Assembly (NCBI GenBank): GCA_015680685.1
Contig: MNCI01001310.1
Location: 634,914 to 698,913 of the forward strand
Source: Gnetum montanum
Taxonomy: Eukaryota; Streptophyta; Gnetopsida; Gnetales; Gnetaceae
DNA: 64,000 nucleotides
Reading direction: 5' to 3'
Shown here: one piece after another, positions 57,129 to 64,000 of the stretch
Position numbering within the stretch: the stretch's first letter is position 1
Layout: every line of letters begins with the position of its first letter
The notes under the pieces: model-generated
Seen by the model: the letters and a program-made list of their open reading frames with translations, nothing else
What the model was told of the DNA's origin: nothing
Databases searched by the model: none
Made by a program: the position numbers and the translations under genes

Positions 57129-57709
57129 TGTAACAACGTTGCCTTGACGTTGTTCGGCATCCCAAGGAATTCACTAAGACCCAATGGATCTGGGGTAGAA
57201 GACTTGGGGAATACACCTCTAACAAGCAAGCAACCCAAGAGAGAGTGCAAGCAACAACACAACTTCTTAATATATGTATGGGAATGCACCTCAAGGAGGA
57301 TAACTAACTCCAAACGAGGACCTTGTAAAAAAGCACACGAGCAACCCTGTAGAGAACATTGGTGGAAGGGGAAATGATGCATCTACAAGGGGTGGTGCCT
57401 CACCCCTAGAACCCTCACGATCTGGTACAAGGTTTGGCTTGGCACCACACTAGAACTATCCAATCCTGGCTACCTACATATCTACGACCACTATAGAATC
57501 AGAGCCATGTAGGTCTCCAAGTGAGGGTAGTATGAAGAGAACTTAGAGAGAGTTGTAATAGGAGGGTATCCTGCTGCTAGCTTGGTACCGCCAAGCCAGG
57601 ATGGGTTTTCTAACACTTGAGAGTCACCTAAGGGCGCCTCAGAGTGTTCCATGGCGCCCGAACCATGGGGAGAGCTCAGGAGAACCACCACCTTGAGACA
57701 TCTCTCACA
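57129..57709 (-). repeat. 3' LTR of the non-autonomous element
   Basis: On the + strand it reads TGTAACAACGTTGCC to CATCTCTCACA. About 25 differences from the other LTR can be counted by eye in the first 310 bases, mostly transitions, so the insertion is not recent. Confidence 0.92.
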
Positions 57710-58435
57710 ATCCTCCCCCACACAAAAGAAGCGACATCCTTGGAGCGGAGCCTAGGATGACTTCGAGAGTACACTTCAAGTATGGGTTTGGAACTTCGTC
57801 AACTACGGGGAATTCATCAAGTCAATTGATGCTAGGCTTGAAGGAAGGTACCAATCCCAACACCTGATATTCCCTTCCATTCAATGCCTTGCATGAAATG
57901 CAAAGGGCACTTGGAGGAATCCCAAAGACTTTCCCTACTTTGTGACAAGTGGGAGTAGTCCAATCCAAAGGGCCAACGTCTTTAAGGCATCCCCTAGATT
58001 CCCTTATGAGGTCTAGAGACTTATCTTCTTGCGTAGGCCCATACCTATGCAAGAAGACAACTCTTCTTCCACAAGTCCAGTTGAGTTCCTTTGCGAATGA
58101 CATCTTACCACCCATCGATTTTCTTGATTTTTTTAATCATCGATTTTGCGGGCTCAGCAGGGCCACTACCCATGGTGATGGACTTGGGAACATAAAATTG
58201 AGAGGGAGAACATGCTCCAAAAGAGTTATGTCTTCGCAAGCAACTCACGCTTGCTAGAACTCCACATTCTGCTTCTCGTATTTGAACCCATGGGGTCTCA
58301 CCAGTGTAACCATTTAAGCACTCAATCCACGTGTCTATACCGTGCATATTTTTTTTATCATGTTTGTTTAGGCTGGTATGAAGGGAGTCTAGCATGTTCT
58401 TCCTTCAAAACAAGGTACAAGGGTAGATCTTTTGA

Positions 58436-58490
58436 GCTTGACCTTGCCATCTGTAGACGCTTGACGCTTGACCTTGCCATCTGTAGATGC
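58436..58490. repeat. tandem duplication in the internal region
   Basis: GCTTGACCTTGCCATCTGTA occurs twice in a row about 30 bp apart. Confidence 0.8.
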
Positions 58491-60044
58491 ACCAGCATCA
58501 CAATCCTCATTTTACCATCCAATACTATTTCATTTCCACAACCAAAAGAGAAGATCCAAAATTTGTTTGGAAAGCTTCTCCAGGAGGCTACCATAGCATA
58601 CAAACCCAATCTATCATCAACATCCTTTGGGATTGTCCAACATTGAGAATGCCTGCTTGAATGTTAGCACAAGTGGAGGATATGTTGGGCAACCAACCCC
58701 AAGACAATCCTCCATACACATGCCTCATGTCAACCACTACCACATCATCGATTGCAACCATAATGTCCCGTTCATGGGAAGGATCAACCACACTTGCAAC
58801 TTACAAGCTATCCTTCCCACTCCGAGATATGGGACAAGCACCATTTTCTGCACACTTGGTCCAGTGAAGCATGTAGAGTCACCTCTGAGGGCAATCATGG
58901 TCATGAATTCTCCAAGGAACATCTGGGTTTCTAGAATTTGAATTTTCTTGCCTTGTCAGGAATCGATTGCAACTCCCAATCAACACCTTTCATTGGATTT
59001 TTGAATCTGAAGAAAAGATCCTCTCTGGGAGGTTTCTTCAATAGGTAAGTACGGTAATCCAACTGCACCTTACCATGATACATAACCAAGTAATCCACAT
59101 AGCCAACACAACCATATCATCAAACTGCTACCAACAGAGGGAAGACATCAATTTATAGGTCTCACTTACACTCGATTCCACCTTAAGAACAACTCGAGAA
59201 GCAAAAGAGTTCGTCCCTCAAAATTTTACCAAGAGGGATTTTTGTTTCATCCTAGGAGATTTGGGTTTTTGTTTCATACATCCCAATCCGTTTACAACAA
59301 TTGTGGTGCACAAGGCTGCACCATTGCCTATTACCATATGGCCCAAACAACAAACATGAGTCAACAAGAACATTTTTCCCATAGGAGGACTAGGTCCTCA
59401 AGATAGTTTTACAAAGAATGGGCTTCACCAACATCAACTACCAACTCAAAACAAATACACGACTCGTCCTTGAAGGGTTTACAATAAAGGATGGTCTACC
59501 AGAGAACCTCAATAAGGAAGTCCCTTTGGGGCCCCAAAAGCTGAGAGAGAGTACATAAAATCATGCCTTGCTTACAAGAAAGGAGATATATACATTTAGG
59601 CTACATCAACAACATGGCCTCACAAAGGAGGTTCCATGAATTCCATCAAGGTAAGAACATTCTGTCTCTAAAACCAAGCCCCAAGAGTTCATGAACATGG
59701 GACCATTGCTAGGAGCAAGTTCCAAACATCAATTGCTTCTAGATCCCATCTAGGGAACAACTGTCTTGATACAACTTGCATTATTATTTCAGGAACTGAA
59801 GAGGGCATCCATCGGAATGGAGAATGACCCCTCATAGGATTAGAGAGTCACCAAGTAATATAGTGCTCAGCCTTGCTATCCCACTAGAGAGGTTAGGACA
59901 CTAACATGATTTAACAATACACCAGAGAAGTGGGACAATGCATTAAGAAGAGACGGTGTGATACATTAGTATACACAAGGAATAGAGTACACAGAGGAGA
60001 TTGGGCAAGACACCATAGCCTGCTAGGCACAATGAGTCCCAAGT

Positions 60045-60200
60045 CATGAAATCACACCATAGTCCACAAAAGCACCAATAAGTCCCAAGCCATGAGAGTG
60101 CATCATAGTCCTTAGAAGCACCAAAAGCAACTGGTCATGAGAGCACACCATCATCCACGAAGCACCAGAAGCCCCCAATCATGAGAGCATAGGCTCAAGT
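60045..60200. repeat. degenerate tandem repeat of about 50 bp in the internal region
   Basis: Three units share CATGAGAGCACACCAT, AGTCCAC, AAGCACCA and CCCAAGCCATGAGAG-type phrases. It has no coding meaning that I can see. Confidence 0.7.
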
Positions 60201-63150
60201 GTTTTCGAGCACATCCAAGTCCACTAGGCAAGGCCACCAAGAGAAGTCACAATTTCTGTAGCTGTAACATCATTTATTCAAGGATGGACCACCATCCCAA
60301 CGTTTGCAAAACTACTCCGCGATCACATCCAGGCATGGAAGAGAGAGTCTAGGTGTTGATACCCAGAACTCAACTCTACTCCATAGCTAGACATAGCAGC
60401 ATCACCTTGATTTGAATTTTAGTTTGCCATTGCAATTCACATGGCCACTGTGAACCACCTGCTATCAAGATCAACCTCACCGAACCAATTTGTTTGTATT
60501 TCAGGCTACATACCACCATCGATCATTTGTGGATAAGATTTCTGCCAGTCCAGGAACCCAAGAGGAAGTGAAATCAAGACTTGTCCTGTCTCAAGAACGT
60601 TCACCGAAGGGCACACCATCATGGCATGCCAATATCACCAAGAACACAAGGCATCAATTCAAGAGCACCTTGGGCAACGACATGCCCTGGCCTACTCGTT
60701 ACAACACCATATCTCAACAAGAGAATTTTGCATGGGGTTTTCAACAGAATTACACATCAAGGCACAAAGGCCACTTACAACATATAGAGAAGGTGTTTCA
60801 AGAATGAGCACTAGGAAAACACCATACATCAAGCTTGGCCTTGTTATAGGGTGTGGCATAGGCCTACAACAAGGAGACAACTAACTCACATAGGGCAATT
60901 ACATCTAGCACTTTTGTGTGCATAAACTATCAAAAATGAGAATATCACAAGGTTACATTACAATCTCACATACCTGAAGATAGGAATACATTTAGTCAGC
61001 ACAATACATGGTATTTAGGAGTACTACCCAGGCCTAGAAGGCTATAGGATGAACTACCCAAGCCCATCCTAAGCTGAAAAGTTTAGGCCACCAGGAGCAC
61101 ACCAAGGCTGCACCATGCTATTTTGAGAAAAAATTGTCTCTGTCACAGAATGAAAACGGTCATTTGTTGTCCTGCATTCATTGCACAACTATCTCTACAT
61201 GTACATGAACAACCATCGCACTAAACACACTGCACGATTGCCATCGAATGAAAACAATTCGGGACACGAACACGATGATCGAATAACGGGACACGCTAAC
61301 CAAGTATCCATCACTTGCCATAGTGGGACCTCAAGGCATTGGCCACTCTTGGGCCATTAGTATCCGGCATGGCCAAGGATGCCATTTTATGCCATCTACT
61401 AACCCAATATTTGTAGGGTCTAGGACAGATCACCGTCCTCTCTCACCCAACACAGAGAGGCAAACAAATCATGATGTACTTGATGTTTCATCATAGCCAA
61501 GGTACTGATAAATCCACAACCCAATGTTGGGATTTTGAGACCAAATAACCAATTCATGAAGGCCTTAAGAGCACACATCTTCCCCATAGAAATAGTGCTC
61601 ACAGAATCAACTGAGGTCACCATTGGCTGCATGTTTGTACCTATGCTGCTTGCAAAGACTGAGACAATAGCTCAAAAACAGAGAAGTTAGCATGAACATT
61701 ATCAGCACATCAGCCTCATATACAACCATCAAGCATGATCATATAACAGAGAAATATCACTCTTGCAACATCATAAAGAGCAAGACCTCAACAACACGCA
61801 TAGAGATCAATCATGCCAAATATTGATGGGTCAATTAGATACACTCACACAAAAGAATTCATCATGAGGTACACCTAGAGAGAACTAGACACTCTCAAAA
61901 TTCCAAGATTCATATACAACAAATGTTCCCAGCCACTAGCACTGGTTCCCACCAAGATCAAGATCTCAACACATTCATAAAAGGCATATCGTTATCTCAA
62001 CTCAGAAATAAGGTGGAAGACCAAGGTTTAGCCAACAACAGGTCTCCATAAAACCAATTATCGCTACGATGAGCAACATCAGGGAGGATGCGTCCGCAAG
62101 AAAGACTCTCACCAAAGGAGGTCAGGTCTTAGCAAGAACCAACAATAGGATGACCCACACCAAAAGGTGTCCAAATCAAAGTGCCCAAAGAAATGTCACC
62201 AATCAAAGGAGTAATGTTACAAAACCAAGGGCAACACAACCAGCACAAACAAAGAAGCACAACTCATGAAAGGTCTAGCACAAGGGCAATCATGCCTGGA
62301 GCACAAGAGGTTTTCAAAACAAGACAACAAATATTTGGCTTTGGGATGGCACAAATGGCCTCAAAATGCATCCTCAACAATCCCAACAATAAATCATCAC
62401 ACCACATAGAACACAAAGCCTTACATTATGAACGATAGACATGATGAAAGCAACACCCACGCAGAATTTGAAAACGCAACCAAGAAGACACACATACACA
62501 ACTAGACAAACATACAATTGCAAACACGAATGTACAAAGTCTACTGGCAACAGTCTTAATCCACCCAGAACAAGGCTCACCAGAAGCACATGTTCGAAGG
62601 CCCTCCATCCTGAGGCACATGGGAACCAACATGTCCCAATTTGTAATTCCTATACTCACTATATCTAGGGTGAGTGGGAGTGCAAGGATATTGCATCCTG
62701 CATAATTCAATCAATGCCATCTTGATACATGTCATCTGAGTGGAAACTGAAGCGAAGACTAGGTTCAACTCATCTCAGATAAATCATTGGAGACTAGAGA
62801 TGAGAGCTCCTTGAGCAACAATAATTTATGAGTTGCCAATAGAACTCTCCTCTGCCATATCAAATAAAACCACAACTGGTCCAACCACAAGTAAACAAGT
62901 GGAGAACAATACCACAATGCAATCGTATACATCCTCGAGGAGAACAACATACATCAGTTGCTCACAACATAACATCGGCCCCCTCATGAAAAGCGTAAAA
63001 ATCTTACCATAAGGCAACTCTTCAAAGAATACATAAGGATATGATCCTATATCACCTAGATATCAATTTGAAGGGACCATTACTAGAACAACCTCGATGG
63101 TGTAATACAACCAAAGGGCACACACATATCGCAACATGATTCCAAAAACA

Positions 63151-63161
63151 CTATGATACCA
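63151..63161 (-). other. primer-binding site of the non-autonomous element
   Basis: The reverse complement TGGTATCATAG is close to TGGTATCAGAG, the site complementary to initiator tRNA-Met. Two bases separate it from the LTR. Confidence 0.75.
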
Positions 63162-63163
63162 TC

Positions 63164-63744
63164 TGTAACAACGTTGCCCCGATGTTGTTTGGCACCCCAA
63201 GGAATTCACTAAGACCCAATGGATCTGGGGTAGAAGACTTGGGGAATACCCCTCTAACCAGCAAGCAACCCAAGAGAGAGTGCAAGCAGCAACACAACTT
63301 CTTAATATATGTATGGGAATGCACGTCAGGGAGGACAACTAACTCCAAACAAGGACCTTGCAAACAAGCACACAAGCAACCTTGTAGACAATGTCGGTGG
63401 AAGGGGAAACGATGCATCTATAAGGGGTGGCGCCTCACCCCTAGAACCCTCACAATTTGGTACAAGGTTTGGCTTGACACTGCACTAGAACTATCCAATC
63501 TTGGCTGCCTACATATCTACGACCACCATAGAATCAGGGCCATGTAGTTCTCCAAGTGAGGGTAGTATGAAGAGAACTTAGAGAGAGTTGCAATAGGAGG
63601 GTATCCTGCTGCTAGTTTGGTACCACCAAGCCAGGATGGGTTTTTTAACACTTGAGAGTCACCCAAGGGTGCCTCAGAGTGTTCCATGGTGCCCAAACCA
63701 TGGGGAGAGCCCAGGAGAACCACCACCTTGAGACATCTCTCACA
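63164..63744 (-). repeat. 5' LTR of the non-autonomous element
   Basis: This is the same length as the left LTR, with ends TGTAACAACG and CTCTCACA. Frames such as 63182-63547 mirror those at 57144-57377 and are shadows. Confidence 0.92.
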
Positions 63745-63749
63745 CAATT

Positions 63750-64000
63750 AGTTTCTTTTAATAGGCTTCATACCATGTCTAGGGATACAAAAGTCAATGT
63801 TACCCAAGGTTTTATTCTCACGTTGATGGCCATTCAATTCTACCTGGACATGAGTTTATTTAAGATCTATACTAAACAAACAACACTTGGATTACCATCA
63901 CTTCTGGACTTCGATTACTATCATTTTTGGACTTCACTTTGATATACCCCTAAGATAGGTGATAGGTTGTAGATAAGGTGGTTCTATGCATATAAATGGT
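63750..64000 (-). mobile_element. family S LTR, third copy, right piece (runs off the window)
   Basis: AATAGGCTTCATACCATGTC and later TTTTTGGACTTCACTTTGATATACCCC match the other copy at 36455-36670. It continues past 64000, so its other end and target duplication are not visible. Confidence 0.7.

Larger units (their letters stand above)
57129..63744 (-). mobile_element. non-autonomous LTR retrotransposon (LARD-like), complete
   Basis: Two LTRs of 581 bp (57129-57709 and 63164-63744) enclose 5454 bp. The 5-bp duplication CAATT is perfect (57124-57128, 63745-63749). On the - strand the primer site TGGTATCATAG (63161-63151) resembles the initiator tRNA-Met site, and the purine tract GTGTGGGGGAGGAT precedes the 3' LTR (57723-57710). 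The internal region has only short frames (up to 144 codons) and I find no gag, protease, integrase, RT or RNase H motif. It would therefore have depended on another element's enzymes. It lies in intron 6 and split a family S LTR. Confidence 0.88.

Noticed and set aside
57144-57377. frame repeated at 63182-63547, suggesting a duplicated gene
   Set aside because: The two are the LTRs of one element; the repetition is explained by that.
58212-58646. 144-codon + strand frame in the non-autonomous LTR element
   Set aside because: Antisense to the element, no domain, and no support from codon pattern or partner frames.

Overview
This window looks like nuclear DNA from a large, repeat-rich plant genome, most likely a gymnosperm such as a conifer. 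The lineage is inferred from one host gene with introns of 16 and 18 kb packed with old, nested retroelements; no sequence tag proves the species. There is no prokaryotic gene organisation, CRISPR array or operon.

The one host gene is the 5' two-thirds of a plastid-type half-size ABC transporter of the ABCB29 (ATH12) type on the + strand. Six coding exons are visible (14914-15420, 18727-18846, 35209-35295, 35412-35519, 53637-53906, 56496-56579), 392 codons in all. All five joins have GT-AG borders and phase 0. They encode the N-terminal leader and the ABC transmembrane domain; the ATP-binding domain must lie to the right of the window. Its promoter region is about 14.5-14.9 kb.

Upstream of the gene (1-13454) are two Ty3/Gypsy elements of one family (LTRs beginning TGATGAG), both on the - strand. 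One runs off the left edge. The other (3382-13454) keeps both LTRs, PBS, PPT and decayed gag, protease, RT, RNase H and integrase. A head-to-head pair of tRNA-like SINE heads lies between it and the gene.

The introns hold a layered set of insertions. Intron 1 has a non-LTR fragment. Intron 2 has an unidentified decayed coding fragment, an L1-type LINE (20752-27661, 18-bp target duplication, itself interrupted), a LINE 3' fragment, a Copia remnant split by a solo LTR (29766-32335, duplication GAATT), and another LINE fragment. Intron 4 has an inverted copy of the same solo LTR (36015-40076, duplication CAACC), a near full-length L1-type LINE (41715-47704, perfect 16-bp duplication), and a cluster of RTE-type LINE fragments interrupted by N-bounded foreign segments. 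Intron 5 has two short LINE 3' tails. Intron 6 has a non-coding LTR element (57129-63744, duplication CAATT) inserted in a third copy of the solo-LTR family.

The points most worth a second look are the following. (a) Exons 3 and 4 sit between inverted copies of one long LTR, a layout that could favour exon circularisation or joint skipping. (b) The L1-type LINEs carry a conserved C-terminal extension after the zinc knuckle that resembles the plant mobile/transposon-protein fold rather than the usual RNase H. (c) The N-bounded GC-rich pieces at 49.6-50.4 kb look like assembly chimeras. (d) CpG-rich perfect palindromes occur in the leftmost LTR. I found no convincing new defence or biosynthetic system.
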